Source: Bugulina stolonifera (Eukaryota > Bryozoa > Gymnolaemata > Cheilostomatida > Bugulidae). From it: 64,000 nucleotides of DNA. Below the pieces are notes generated by a model, which saw only the letters and a list, made by a program, of their open reading frames with translations, was not told the origin of the DNA and searched no databases. Location: NCBI GenBank assembly GCA_935421135.1, contig OW285190.1, forward strand, positions 7,574,501 through 7,638,500, in the 5' to 3' direction. A program made the translations under genes and the position numbers. Below, in pieces: positions 10,929 to 23,568 of this stretch (positions are counted from its first letter, which is position 1; every line of letters starts with the position of its first letter).

Positions 10929-11726
10929 TGTAATGGTACAGGACATTTGTATACGACTCCAGCTACCCGGATGAATCCCATAGCACCTTAAGTGCCTAGT
11001 AGTTGCTACAGCACTACTCATCTAACACTTGCACTCTCGTACCTAGCTGCTCGTGTACTCATACTTAACTATATTGCATGTCTAAACCATTCATTTGATG
11101 TCTACATACGTGTATATATGTGTTTGTATCCATTCTACTTAACCATATACCATTGTACATTCATGTATGGCAATTACTAAGTCTTTTAGTGCCTTTTATA
11201 CCCATGTAAAGAGGCCCGACCTCTCAGAATCACTTGATATTCATTTTGAATATGAATTGGACGATTATAAGCAACTTTTGTATAACCCAACCTATTTTGG
11301 GTCGGCCATCGGGCTTCCGGCGCCATGTTGTTGCGCAACTTCCGGATGACCCTACGTCGTCTTTTCCCGACACTACGTCGGGCGGAAGTTCTTATACTAT
11401 ATAAAGGGCATTGTTTTTACGATTGTTGTCTCAGTCTTTGCTTGGATCTCAATAAAGACACATCTATACTTATTATACAGAGACTTTCACTTCCTTTTGT
11501 CAGGTCATTCGCATAGCGAACCGCCTACTAGGTCGGATCACTCTCTTTCTAAGTATAGTCTCCAGGCTAGACTCGGGACCAGATGGGTCGTCTCTGGTAG
11601 TACTTTGACTACTGAGACCGCTCAATCTTTCATGTAATGAGAAGGCCTAGCACCACTCATAGGCACTTCGTTTTGGGATCGGCAGTCGTCCAAGGTCGAC
11701 CGCACGAAAAACCAGAAACCATTACA
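10929..11726 (+). mobile_element. Solo LTR, family B (798 bp)
   Basis: It begins TGTAATGG and ends CCATTACA, a perfect inverted terminus, with ATAT on both sides as target duplication. Inside, TATATAAAGGGC (about 11400) looks like a TATA box and AATAAAGACA (about 11450) like a polyadenylation signal, both in plus orientation. No second LTR or gag/pol lies beside it, so it is a solo LTR left by recombination. A full-length copy lies at 29669 and a truncated one at 52317. Confidence 0.85.
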
Positions 11727-11807
11727 ATATAATACGATGTAATATATACATTACATGTATATACTCGTATATAATTATATGCATTAGCCTTACTTTAATA
11801 TATGGGA

Positions 11808-11915
11808 ATATGTTGGTGTGGGTTAGTAGTTTAATAGTCAACAGTAGTACAAAACACACTTTTACGATTTCAAACCTAATATTTCGACACTAGTCCTAGC
11901 ATCATCAGTAGAAGA
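11808..11915 (-). ncRNA. Degenerate Penelope-type hammerhead motif and 3' tail
   Basis: On the minus strand CTGATGA (11902-11908) is followed by a weak stem and TCGAAATATTAGG, the same core and downstream tail as at 24533. The tails share ACTATTA and CACCAACAT. Stem I is disrupted here, so cleavage is unlikely. It is interpreted as a decayed end of a Penelope-like or similar retroelement; no reverse transcriptase is visible nearby. Confidence 0.45.
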
Positions 11916-12073
11916 TAAGCAGTCAAACAATGCAGTCTCATAAAATAATATTAAAATGCACTTTTAATAATATTGTCAGTGATTTGGGGCAGCCGTCATG
12001 ATTAGGCAAAAAAAACTTTTCTCAAATGGCTCTTCAATCTCAAATGACTCTACAATATCAGATGACTCTAGAA

Positions 12074-13251
12074 CAGGGATGCCCAAACTTTTTGGTGGAA
12101 AGGGACAAATTCTAAAAGCTGATCAGCACAAGGGACACTTATTTTTTGCTGCTGCATTCATTGCATTTATTTATGAAATGGGCAGTTTTATTATGATGAG
12201 TTATTTTATAGTTATAACATGCAAATGTTTTGACTTTGTATAACAGTATAACAGCAATATTTATCTACTTTTGAAGTACACCAAAACAGAATAAAGGTAG
12301 AAACAGACTAGCGGATCCTGCGCCGTTATCAGCCACGAAATGATGGTGGAGTGATAGGGCGTCACACAATTGAGCGCAAAACGCCCTGTTCGCCAAATAT
12401 CAAGCATGTTTAATATTTTAGGATTATCACTCGACAACACTGACTTCTGTAAACGGAAATTCCAAATTGAGTCGCTGTTATAATGTGATGTGCACGTAGG
12501 AGACATACATAAAAATAATTGCCAGCTTTGGCACACATGCTCAGGCTAGAAATTGAGTTCATGGATGAAAAGTCGCTAATGTGTTGCTTAGCGAAACATA
12601 GTCATAACGCTGGCAAAATGTGGTGGAACACGTTGAAAATATTTGGTAGTCAGATTCGGCTTTGATCAAATTAAATGAAAATTGTAGTGAATATCCTATG
12701 CATGCCCCATGATACACTTGTGAATACAATATTAGTGGGTGACATGGAATTGTCCTTTCTCTTTGATCATCCTCAAAGTCTATGTCTCTTTTAGTAGCTG
12801 CCTGGTATGTTTATCAGTCAGTCTTGTCTGATTTTTGCTTTTAATATAGTTCAGGTGACTGAACAAACTCTCACACAAAAATGCACTACCAAAGTGTGTT
12901 ATCAGTTTGACAGCAATTTTAGATAAGTTGGAGTGGCTGCTCTTTCCACTTGACTCTGTTTTCAGCTCTTGGCTCTGGTGATTAGGTCAATCAGGCCATC
13001 AATTGTTTGTAAGTTTTAAATCGTTGACAGAAATGTACTTCTGTTTCAACTATAAATACTTTGGGATTTTCGAACGTGGGTATTTTTAACATTGTGATGT
13101 GTCTTTGATCGTAACTTGGGCAGTGCAATTGCTCTCACTGCCCAGCCAAAAAAGGCCATTTTTGCATGTAAAATTTGAGAAGTGATGAAGGGACACCAAA
13201 ATCCATGCAAAGGGACACTGTGTCCCTTAGGGACACATTTGGGCATCCCTG
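12074..13251 (-). mobile_element. hAT transposon, decayed, with 8-bp target duplication
   Basis: The termini are CAGGGATGCCCAAA and TTTGGGCATCCCTG, flanked by CTCTAGAA at 12066-12073 and 13252-13259. The 8-bp duplication and this type of terminus are diagnostic of hAT elements. The minus strand still holds the end of the transposase (12780-12959). At 1178 bp it is too short for an intact element. Confidence 0.92.
12780..12959 (-). pseudogene. hAT transposase C-terminal fragment
   Basis: Reading the minus strand gives a segment containing ITHFGSAFLCESLFSHLNY, then IKSKNQTRLTDKH and a stop at 12780-12782. This is the conserved C-terminal dimerisation region of hAT transposases (the family pattern is FGSxxxCExLFS, then KSK and RLTDxH). 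A stop breaks the frame just upstream, where a neighbouring frame reads LIDLIT, so a frameshift has occurred. The catalytic part is missing. It is a relic that shows the strand of the parent transposase. Confidence 0.85.
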
Positions 13252-13388
13252 CTCTAGAATATCAAATGACTCTAGAATATCAGATGACTCTAGAATATCA
13301 GATGACTCTAGAATATCAGATGACTCTACAATCTCTAACTAACAAGTAAATAAGTGCAGACATGTGCAACATAATATTTTTTCATTAA

Positions 13389-13394
13389 TTTATT
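13389..13394 (-). other. Polyadenylation signal, FUT2
   Basis: AATAAA on the minus strand lies about 150 bases after the FUT2 stop. The same signal is conserved at 35632 after FUT3. Confidence 0.55.
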
Positions 13395-13541
13395 CAAAAA
13401 TTGATGTTTATACAATGTACGCCTATATTGTTCTTAGTGCCATGTTAATACACCGATAACAATGCAAACGGTTAGCAGTAGTGGCTGTTGTAAATTCTCG
13501 CCCTGATGTTGGACATGGAGCTGTCAGATTTAGCCAGCTCT

Positions 13542-14931
13542 TCACACACCCTTCCATCTTCCCATTCTCGGTGACTTTGAAGGAAACTCTTGGTAGTTTG
13601 CACACATATCTAAACCATTATATTTCATAGATAATTGTTCAATAGCAGGCATATCTGGTTTCTCATTGGCTATTCTACATAACTCACACGCGGGAAGTAC
13701 ATGTAAATATCGTACTTTACTCATCCTCCATGTTTCTCTCCACGCATGATAACTGTTGTATTTATCTGGATGACTCATCAAATATTTCAGATATTTCCCT
13801 AAAGCTCTAATGTCTGTAAAGTTACGTACATGAATAAAAGAATTGTTTGGAGCCATGTCAGTATATTCCTGTACTGTAAGACCACCCATGGCTACTGGCA
13901 CCATGTTTGCTGGGTCAGCTAGGTTTTTCCAAAACTTTTCGGTGATGTAATCTTGGCAAAGAGAATTTTCAAAGCTCAAGTAAAAATGATACTTCTTATG
14001 CAATTCTAGTCTACACTTGTCATCCTTACAAGGATCTCTCTTTCCACAGCGGCCATATAAATCTACATGAACATATTTGGATAGTTCTTTAATCATCTCT
14101 AGACGGTCGTAATTGACAGAGTCACAATGACTAACATAGGCTAAGGCACCTGTAGATTTGCTTGCTGCATAGTTAACAGTGTTCAGAGGTTGTTCAAGTT
14201 TATATCGACATCCTTTATACACGTGCCAACTTGGAATAGTTGAATACCTGCTGTATGTACTGGTAAAATTAATCTTTCCATCTGTTACATTCGGAACAAT
14301 GTGCACAGGAAATCCAGGCGATTCATTTGTATACATTCCAAAATACTGATCTGGCCGTCTTGGAATTTTGTTGAACTCTTCGCTGTATTTGAACCAAATG
14401 CAAAACAAAATAATCTGGGCCTCTGTTATAGCACGCTTATTTGGAGATTTCAACCATCGGGTGGACGGGCGATGAGGGTTCACTCCGATACAATTACTGT
14501 AAGCACAATTTGTGAAATTCAAGCTCTGCCACATTGGATGAGGAAGTCCAAAGTACCCTAAAATTATCTTTATATTGTCTACATCACTTCTGTTAATTCT
14601 GATCATATTTGATGAAAATGCATCAAATAGATGTTTCAGCAGATGGGCCCAGCTTTTTGGTAACGGCATCCTGGATCTCTTGAGCAGTGAGAGGGTGAGA
14701 TGGTGATCTGGCTTGTGAGCACCTTTGACAGTAATTATCATATGGATCTGGTTGAATCTGAGCTGTCTTTTTATGAGCTGATCGTGATTGACTCACTGAG
14801 GAATTCACTTGATTGCCAACGATGTTTAGCTTGAATCGCTTGCTTTTTATCGGTCGTCGTTGGATAACACTGAATGATACTATCAATGCACTGAGAGTGA
14901 GGCAAAAAATTAATAACCGAACATGCATCAT
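13542..14931 (-). pseudogene. FUT2: GT10 fucosyltransferase with an 8-bp frameshift
   Basis: The ATG at 14931 starts a normal type II anchor (MMHVRLLIFCLTLSALIVSF), a stem, and the GPSAETS segment. There the frame breaks at about 14630. Where FUT3 reads ACATCT, AAAGATCT, ATTTGATGC, this copy lacks the middle eight bases, which lie between 4-base ATCT repeats. Downstream the rest of the enzyme continues in another frame down to GRWKGV. It retains PMWQSLNF, NESPG, SHCDSVNYDRL, SFENSLCQDYITEKF, VPVAMGG and CELC. Everything except the frame looks functional, so loss is recent or the gap is an assembly error. The N-terminus is of the FUT4 type (RRPIKSK, IQPDPYD). The upstream 400 bases match FUT4 until a MITE at 15276 interrupts. 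Confidence 0.88.
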
Positions 14932-15275
14932 GCTGCTGATCCGTACACCAAGTATCAAATAGTGTACCAAAATAAGGGTGGTCGTGGCTTTCCCAAACAA
15001 TGATGCTCCTGTATCCTAACCCTCTGCTTTAAAATTCTATTTATGTTCTTTGCAGCAGTTTTAGCCAGTCGTTGGCTTCAATGACATACTATGTCAGTAA
15101 TTTTGTTGAGTAGTAGCTAACAGCATATGATATGTGTACCAGCTCTACAGTGTATGGGTCTAAAAAAAATACAATTACAAAAAATTGATAACATGGAGAG
15201 CTTCATACCATCTTTCATTTGCATTGATTTAATTAGAGTTGAATGACCAGTATAATCATGAGCACAGTTTCAATA

Positions 15276-16130
15276 CAGTGGTGATGGAAATAAGTGGGAC
15301 GTGTTTCAGTGATATGGCTGCAAAGCATACCGAGCTATTATTGCTAATATTGAACAGTTTTGTGAGCAGACAATGCAATGTTGGTATTCTATAAGTATGA
15401 ATTAATGAATCTGTTACAAAATTAGACTAGAAATTTATATTTGTTAAAAATCACACTTGTACATGTATATTAAGGTACGAAATAGTATATTTATGATTAT
15501 ATTGCTAGGCAGTAAAATTATCATAAATCAATGAATTTAATGATTTGGTAACAAAGTTATTCTTGAGAAAAGTCAACCATGATTGAATTCTTTCCACTGT
15601 GGTTTTTTATACTACAGTAAATTGTGCTTTCATTGTTGAATAGCACATTTCTCTACTGCTCCACAATCCATTTACTATGAGTTTTTGTCCAGCTCAATGC
15701 TGTTTGGTATTGTACCAACAGACCTGCTCCAGTAACTGGTGGATAGCAATGCGCTGATAACAAAGGATGGCACACCAAGTATTGACCTGCTAGTATTATT
15801 CAACATTGGTTGGCTTTTCTCAAGAATAACTTTGTTATCAAATCATCAAATTCATTGATTTATGACAATTTTACTGCTTAGCAATATAATTATAAATATA
15901 CTATTTCGTACCTTAATATACAGGTGTAATTTTTAACAAATAAAAAGTTCTAATCTGATTTTGCATGTAACAGAGCCATTAATTCATACTTATAGAATAC
16001 ATCCTGAGCTTCAAATTGATGCCAACATTGCCTAGTCTACTCACAAGACTGTTCAATATTAGCAATAATAGCTCGATATGCCCCGAAACCATATAACTGA
16101 AAGGCGTCCCACTTATTTCCACCACCACTG
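15276..16130. mobile_element. Large foldback MITE, Tc1/mariner-like ends (855 bp)
   Basis: The ends start CAGTGGTGATGGAAATAAG and its near complement, followed by about 300 bp of imperfect inverted repeat on each side of a spacer of about 240 bp. TA precedes the left end; the right side has TTA. There is no transposase. It sits in the FUT2 5' flank and marks where homology to the FUT4 flank is broken; homology resumes near 16390. Confidence 0.85.
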
Positions 16131-16608
16131 TTATAGATGCAATGACATATTGAAGCTTGGAGATTTTGAAACTTACTTACTAATTGCTAAATTGTGGCCA
16201 AAAAAAAATATTTGCCACTAATTTAGGGTGCAAACGGGTGAATTAGCTTCTTGGTTAAAAATCCTATATCTACACCTGTGACCCAGACGGTCATTTCCTC
16301 ATCTCCCAAGCATAATAGCCTTGATGTGTTATGTGGTATTTGTTATGCCAACTAGGATAGGCTACAGAATAAGTTTCTCAACCATATACATTGCACATGC
16401 ATACTTACACTAGTAGTACTACAACTTATGCATACACTGAATACTATCCCCATGGGTATAAACCAGAATTCATTGATGAACAAAGAGAATAATGCTCAGT
16501 TGGTAGGTTCTTACTTGCTTTTAAGTGGCTGCAAGTGTGAAAGATTAGATGATGAAATGGATCAGTTGTCATTCTTCATTTTCGTGTATTATGTAAAATA
16601 GCTACTAG
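16131..16608. other. FUT2 distal 5' flank, matches FUT4 flank
   Basis: Around 16390-16490 the sequence resembles 50140-50225 upstream of FUT4. The splice-donor segment kept at FUT1, FUT3, FUT4 and FUT5 was not found here, consistent with decay of this copy. Confidence 0.45.
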
Positions 16609-16750
16609 CGTCTTCACGACCTCTTGGACCGACTTGGGTGGTAAACAAAAATAAAAAGATGGCCGTTCAGCCTAAGCCCAAAGGGCTATTGACCTGGGAT
16701 TTTGCTTGGTCGGAGAAAACAGCCCCGAGCTCATCGGTTTGTTACATGCA
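16609..16750 (+). mobile_element. MITE family C fragment
   Basis: The order CGTCTTCACGACCTCTTGGAC, AAGATGGCCGT, GGGCTATTGACCTGGGATTT matches the left half of the elements at 26349 and, in reverse, 59344. The right end is missing. Confidence 0.75.
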
Positions 16751-17900
16751 AATGAAAATTTTGCATTTGGTCCAGGTCAAAAATTAATGTTACTATTCAC
16801 ATAAGATGCTGGCTTTATTTGAAAATAAAAATAATTCAAATGATACTAAAATGACCTTCTGCTCAGGGATTCCTAACAGTGTGTGATAGAATAGATTTTA
16901 GTTTTACATAATACATTCATGATAAAATGACTATTAATATATCGACAATCTCTGAATGAACAAATTAGAACGACCCCCACAACCTTTACCATTGAAATAT
17001 ATGCTGCTGTATATTGCAAGAGTCATGTAAATTTTGAAACTAATTTTTTACTAATACTATTATTAACATTGATTATTTTCAGTAAAAATAATATTTGCCA
17101 TCAGATCGGGGTTCAGACGGTAGATGGGCATCATGGTTGGTTATCGGGGCTTATTTTAATAGCTAGTGCATTGATTGCAAGTTTGATCTCAAATTTTCTC
17201 ATCCATCAGTTGTATGAAATTTCAGTTTCAAAATAATCTTCCAATCAGAATGCAAGATGTAGAACCAACAGCTATAACTACTCTCTGTATTGGACTATGG
17301 TCATTCAACCAACGATGTGGCAATAAGTACATTATTATTTTCTCCCCCATCTCTGGCCTTAGACCATCACATAGTTCAGTGAGAATTTTAGACAACATTA
17401 TGTTACAGTTATTACATGGAGGGCACGAGACTGTGTGTATCGCTTCAGAGTAATCTACTCCTGACAAACAGAAAATCAATGACGCTGGTTCAGACAAATT
17501 TCAGACAAAGTACTTTTTGATGCTCGGAGCTTGTCGGAAGTAGATGATCTGAAGCAATTTGATACTGTGTACATTGTAGATGCAGGTTAAAGGTCGCAGT
17601 ACTTACCCCTGTAAATGAGCACTGGCTAGACTTGGTATTGCTTACACAAACGTAGTGCCTCTTGCAAACAGATTCAGGCTATCCTAGTTGGCAGGTTACT
17701 TACTATCAACTCAGGAGAAATAGCTCAGGAGAATGACTTGTTTTTGATAATAGAGACCAATAATACCGACTATTCCAACATAGTGAAATATGAGGACTAC
17801 ATCAATACTATTTTATGTATATGTACATGTAGAACAATACTGAAGCTCTTGCACTAGTTCTGAATGACTGATTTTGAATGACTCTATTGCTATTGTAATG
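16751..17900. other. Intergenic; no supported gene
   Basis: Open frames of 79 and 89 codons overlap on opposite strands at 17214-17497. Neither has a family signal, and the overlap means at most one could be real. No other structure was seen. Confidence 0.4.
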
Positions 17901-17907
17901 CTAAAAA

Positions 17908-17996
17908 GCCTTTCATTAAAATAAAACGTTGTTTCATGCATAGAGATAATAATATTATTTCGATGCATGAAACATTGTTTTGTTTTAATAAAAGGC
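17908..17996. other. 34-bp arm hairpin
   Basis: Arms 17908-17941 and 17963-17996 pair at about 30 of 34 positions around a 21-base loop. It is AT-rich. It could be a very short MITE or small-RNA hairpin. Confidence 0.5.
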
Positions 17997-18672
17997 GTTT
18001 ATTACGAACACTGGATAGGATGCTGGTAGTAATACCACAATGATAATATGTACAGTATACATTGTAATTATTGCACTGGAGTAATGAAGCACTACTATTC
18101 TTAAAACAAGCTATTACAGCCTGCCACACAGCTTGGTTTGGTAAAAAGTTGATAAACAATCGCTGTGTCCAACTCATTCTATGGCCAGCACAGTCACTTG
18201 ACTTGAATTCCAATGACAAAAATCTTTAACCACCATTGCATGAAGTTTATCTAATGAAAATCCTTTATATACCATTGGATGAATCTAATGACAAGCTAAG
18301 AAACATCGGAAGAATAAGCACCTGAAAACACAGTCCTAGTATTTGAGTTGGGTCAGTAGAATACCTGAACGCCCTTGTTGAACGTATACCCAAACGCTGT
18401 GGCACCGTGATTGAAACAAAAAAGATGGCCACCAAGATACCAGGCCGTACCCCTAGAAATGGCATGGATATGATTTTCATATGTTGAATAGCAGCAGAAA
18501 ACGAGTGGGGAGGGACAGACACCTAAAACCATTTCAGTGAGAAACTCAGGCTTTTTTGAAAACCAACACAATAATACGGTAGTTGATGGTGAACAAGGAA
18601 GAGGTATTAATAATTGGAACACAGTTATTATCTTATGCATAGTAAATTCCGGCTGTTAACTGGGGTGAGATG

Positions 18673-19704
<1,032 letters not shown>

Positions 19705-19890
19705 TACGCTCGAAATTGGTAGCAATACCAATTTCTTGAGCACTTTACCTGGGAGATACACTGAACTGGTGGCATTACGCAATTCTCGCTGTCTCTGGCA
19801 GCTTGAGAACTTTGGTTCAGTGGATTTCACACCTTTTAAATACGCTTTGCTGTAAATATACAGTATTGCTAAGGTGTTCTCCCAGGCATA

Positions 19891-19950
19891 TCTCTGAGCT
19901 GCACTGATGAGGTGTTAAACACCGAAACAGTACACTGTATGCAGATTGAG
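19891..19950 (+). ncRNA. Type I hammerhead ribozyme, copy 1
   Basis: The core is CTGATGA (19904-19910), stem II GGTG/CACC with loop TTAAA, GAAA (19924-19927), stem III ACAG/CTGT with loop TACA, and cleavage triplet GTA ending at 19939. Stem I is formed by CTGCA (19899-19903) and TGCAG (19940-19944), with an outer CTC/GAG helix across a small internal loop. All universally conserved core bases are present, so self-cleavage after 19939 is predicted. Confidence 0.88.
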
Positions 19951-19987
19951 TATATGTATATGTATGTATGTATATGTATATGTATAG

Positions 19988-20052
19988 GCATATCTCTGAG
20001 CTGCACTGCTGAGGTGTTAAACACCGAAACAGTACACTGTATGCAGATTGAG
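19988..20052 (+). ncRNA. Hammerhead copy 2, core mutated
   Basis: This is identical in plan to copy 1, but the core reads CTGCTGA (20006-20012), replacing the invariant A at 20009 by C. Stems I, II and III are intact. The unit to its left is truncated and begins after a short GTATAT tract. Cleavage is expected to be lost or very weak. Confidence 0.85.
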
Positions 20053-20240
20053 TATTACGCGCGAAATTGGTAGCAATACCAATTTCTTGAGCACTTTACC
20101 TGGGAGATACACTGAACTGGTGGCATTACGCAATTCTCGCTGTCTCTGGCAGCTTGAGAACTTTGGTTCAGTGGATTTCACACCTTTTAAATACGCTTTG
20201 CTGTAAATATACAGTATTGCTAAGGTGTTCTCCCAGGCAT

Positions 20241-20302
20241 ATCTCTGAGCTGCACTGATGAGGTGTTAAACATCGAAACAGTACACTGTATGCAGATTGA
20301 GT
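20241..20302 (+). ncRNA. Type I hammerhead ribozyme, copy 3
   Basis: CTGATGA (20255-20261), stem II GGTG/CATC (one G-U pair), GAAA (20275-20278), stem III ACAG/CTGT, triplet GTA ending at 20290, and stem I CTGCA/TGCAG. The core is complete. It ends the array and is followed by a short GTATAT tract. Confidence 0.88.
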
Positions 20303-20370
20303 ATGTATATGTATATGTTTCCTTCATTAGTGCGAATGACAAGTAATTTAGGGTGGTTACAAAGCATCTG

Positions 20371-20879
20371 TGACAGGAGCATTAAATTAGCCTAAAGGAC
20401 AAACGAGGTAGGTACACGGTGCATGCAGAAAATGTTTGAGAAATTTAGATTTGTATATAAAAAATATAAAAATGTTTGCCACACATAATTATAACCTATT
20501 CCTCATGTGTTATTTTGTAAAATCCATTAATCCATTAATCCATTAATCCATTAATATCGAAATGGAGAAAGCTTTGGGAACCAATTTAATCAGGATATTA
20601 AATTGACTAGGTTAACGACTTCTCAGTGTTTTAGATGAGGTGGCCGCACTGGCCCGTAGTCAGTAAGGGTGCTATACCTTTACTAAAGCAACTAGCGACT
20701 AGCTAATGTACTAGATGGGCTGAGAATAAAAGCAGGTTAGCTCAACTGCTATTAAAAATTGAAAGGAGCCTTAACATTTCCACCGCTAGTCCAAACCCTG
20801 GGAAAACACGAGGGTACACCCACTAAAATTGAGGTGGGTAGATGCCTTATACTCCCGTATAACCACACTTTGAACACTG
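20371..20879 (-). mobile_element. Short copy related to the 26816 hAT element
   Basis: The right end reads, on the minus strand, CAGTGTTCAAAGTGTGG and then the same ACGGGAGTATA and ACCCACCTCAATTTT boxes as the left end at 26816. Near 20398 GGACAAACGAGGTAGGTACAC matches the other terminus, though its outermost bases are lost. Likely an internally deleted, decayed relative. Confidence 0.5.
20521..20556 (+). repeat. 8-bp tandem repeat (CCATTAAT), four units
   Basis: Directly visible short array within the element at 20371-20879. Confidence 0.85.
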
Positions 20880-21239
20880 GTCATGATGATTCTGTGATAA
20901 AACATTCAAGGTGAAGACGGAGTTGTCCTACCATTATGCCAGGCATGCAAGGCAAATAGACATAGACTATAAAGATAGTTATTATTATGTTCTACCAATT
21001 GTACAATATGGGCAAGTATAGGAGCACACTGTATATGCACAGAAAACAGAGTAAGTATACGAATAAATATGCAAGTATGAGCTGAGGATGACAACTAGTG
21101 TGTATAAATGTCAGGCCGGTAGGCTGATCCGCTAATGTCGGCACATGGGAGTGTCCTATATCACCACAATACACAAAAGTGTAGAATGGTAGCTGAACCA
21201 TTTTAAGATATAATCTTTAGTACTTACAACCACTACTCA

Positions 21240-21868
21240 CAGGTATAAAATACAAGCATATATGTAGGAAACTACAGGATGGTATACAAGACCAGCATAT
21301 ATAGGAAACTACAGGATGCTATACAAGACAAGCATACATGTATGTAGGAAACTACAGGATGGTATACAATACAAGCATGTATAGGAAACTACAGGGTGGT
21401 ATACAATACAAGCATATATAGGAAACTACAGGATGGTATACAATACAAGCATATATAGGAAACTACAGGATGGTATACAATACAAGCATATATAGGAAAC
21501 TATAGGATGGTATACAATACAAGCATATATAGGAAACTACAGGATGGTATACAATACAAGCATATATAGGAAACTACAGGATGCTATACAATACAAGCAT
21601 ATGTAGGAAACTACAGGATGGTATACAATACAAGCATATGTAGGAAACTACAGGATGCTATACAATACAAGCATATATAGGAAACTACAGGATGGTATAC
21701 AATACAAGCATATATAGGAAACTACAGGATGGTATACAATACAAGCATATGTAGGAAACTACAGGATGGTATACAATACAAGCATGTATAGGAAACTACA
21801 GGATGGTATACAATACAAGCATGTATAGGAAACTACAGGATGGTATACAATACAAGCATATGTAGGAA
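21240..21868 (+). repeat. 37-bp minisatellite, about 17 units
   Basis: The unit GGTATACAATACAAGCATAT plus AGGAAACTACAGGAT recurs head to tail with variants (ATATATAGG, ATGTATAGG, ATATGTAGG; GGTAT or GCTAT). There are no spacers between units, so it is not a CRISPR. It is non-coding. Confidence 0.95.
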
Positions 21869-22570
21869 ACTACAATAATGATTAATCTTTTAAACATGAT
21901 CCTCTTTGCTCACATACATGTATGAATTTTATTTCACCCTTGGGAATAGTATTCAGTGTACACATTAGCAATATGCTACTAGTTAGTGTTAGTATGCAAT
22001 GAATATTTCTACATGTAGGTAGTGATACCTATTCTCTAGTTGGGTATAACTACAACCCTAAAAGATTGTATTAACAAAGTTGTAGCCCTGACTGCTACTT
22101 GTTAGATGTCACGTTGTGTGATAGAGTATTGGTCAGGTCCAGTTGTGAAGAGTGTATAGCCTACGTCATGTACTGTATGTGTTTGATGTTCAGGTAATAT
22201 AGGTTTGTGTAGGAAGCTATTAATGTATGCGTGAAAGAGGTTTGCAATATATAACATATGCCTTAATATATTATACATGTATGTAACACACATTCATATG
22301 TTATGTGATTATATTATATGAAACAATTTCAGTCTCATAACTGTATTATTATGATTGTAAAACTAATTGGCATACATGTACATGCAAATGTATCTACATA
22401 ACACACGTAACTTATAAATGCTACACCTGTTGGAATTTGGACTTCTGTATTAAAGAAAAGTTGATGAGGCTCGGCTATTAGTCGCATTCAAGATCCGTAA
22501 AACTATGTTTTTTGTTAACATGTGCCAAAAAGCACAGGTCTCTTCTCCATCCTTGCACATGTATGATACA

Positions 22571-23568
22571 TAGTGCTGGGCGGTGTTTTGGTGTCATTCA
22601 GTTTTGTGATTTTTTTTCATTCGGTTCAAAAACCGCCAAAATTTAAAATGTGAACCGACACCGAATGTAGCGGTGCGGTTTTATTCGGTTTTAAAAGTCA
22701 AACCGCGCCTGGCCTCTTAACGCACCTACTTTCAATGATGGCTGGCGTTGAAAACACGTGAATTCATGTTATGCTTTTTTCAATCCTTATAATTCGATGC
22801 CAGCCGTGGAATTTAGATTTAGGTGCAGCCATAATATTATCACCCAGTGGTTATTCATTGTAGTTTCACTTTATTATAGCAGTTAGGATTGCATATTAAT
22901 ATAAACAATAAATATTTAATAATGGTTGACTATTAAACTAAATGAAAATGGCTGCCATTTTAGTGCTTCTTTTAATCCTTATAATTCGATGCCATCCTTG
23001 GAATACAAACTTCGCTGCAGCCATCAATGTCACCCAGTAAGGGTTTACTGTAGTTTTCATTTGATTCTAGTAGTCAAACTTGCATATTGCTATAAATAAG
23101 TAATATTTAATTATTGCAAATTATTGAACAAAATAAAAAATGGCGGCCATTCCCGGCAATGGCTGAAACTCCGAACACGTGAATTTATGTTATGCATCTT
23201 TCAATCTTTATAATTCGATGTCATCCTTTGAATAAAGACTGAGCTACTACAGGCAGCATTGTCACCCAGAGATGATTTACTTTGGTTTCGCTAAATTCCA
23301 GTTGTTATACTTCTATATTATTATAGATAATTGGAATTTAATAATTGCAATTTATTAGATAAAATTAAAATGGCCGCCATTACAGCTTGAAAGCAGGGTG
23401 TGACAACTCCCAATATTGAGTATTTAATTTTCGGTTCGGTGTTTTTTCATAAATTAAAATAATTGAATTAAACCGAGGGTGAGAAGACAACTTCAGTTCT
23501 ATTCAGTTTTTTAGAAAAATCAGCAAAAAAAACTGAATGCACATGCATATAAAAACCGCCCAGCACTA
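22571..23568. mobile_element. Non-autonomous hAT-like element with internal triplication (998 bp)
   Basis: The ends are TAGTGCTGGGCGGT and its complement (CCGCCCAGCACTA), flanked by ATGATACA (22563-22570) and ATGATACG (23569-23576), an 8-bp target duplication with one change. The interior holds three related units of about 210 bp (from about 22735, 22950 and 23140), each with ATAATTCGATGCCA, a TCACCCAG box and an AAATGGC-GCCAT box. There is no transposase. Confidence 0.85.

Larger units (their letters stand above)
12024..13340. repeat. 18-bp minisatellite split by a hAT insertion
   Basis: Units like TCTAGAATATCAGATGAC occur before 12073 and after 13252. A shorter, older version of the motif lies in the FUT3 3' flank (35525-35580), so the array grew from the shared FUT 3' flank and was then interrupted. 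Confidence 0.8.

Noticed and set aside
10117..10974. 285-codon polyserine frame and opposite polyleucine, polythreonine frames
   Set aside because: Triplet microsatellite; several frames are open at once and the flanks carry no protein signal.
14301..14561. Plus-strand frame of 86 codons
   Set aside because: Antisense shadow of FUT2.
21240..21868. CRISPR-like regular repeats
   Set aside because: Units of 37 bp are contiguous with no spacers, and the genome is eukaryotic; it is a minisatellite.
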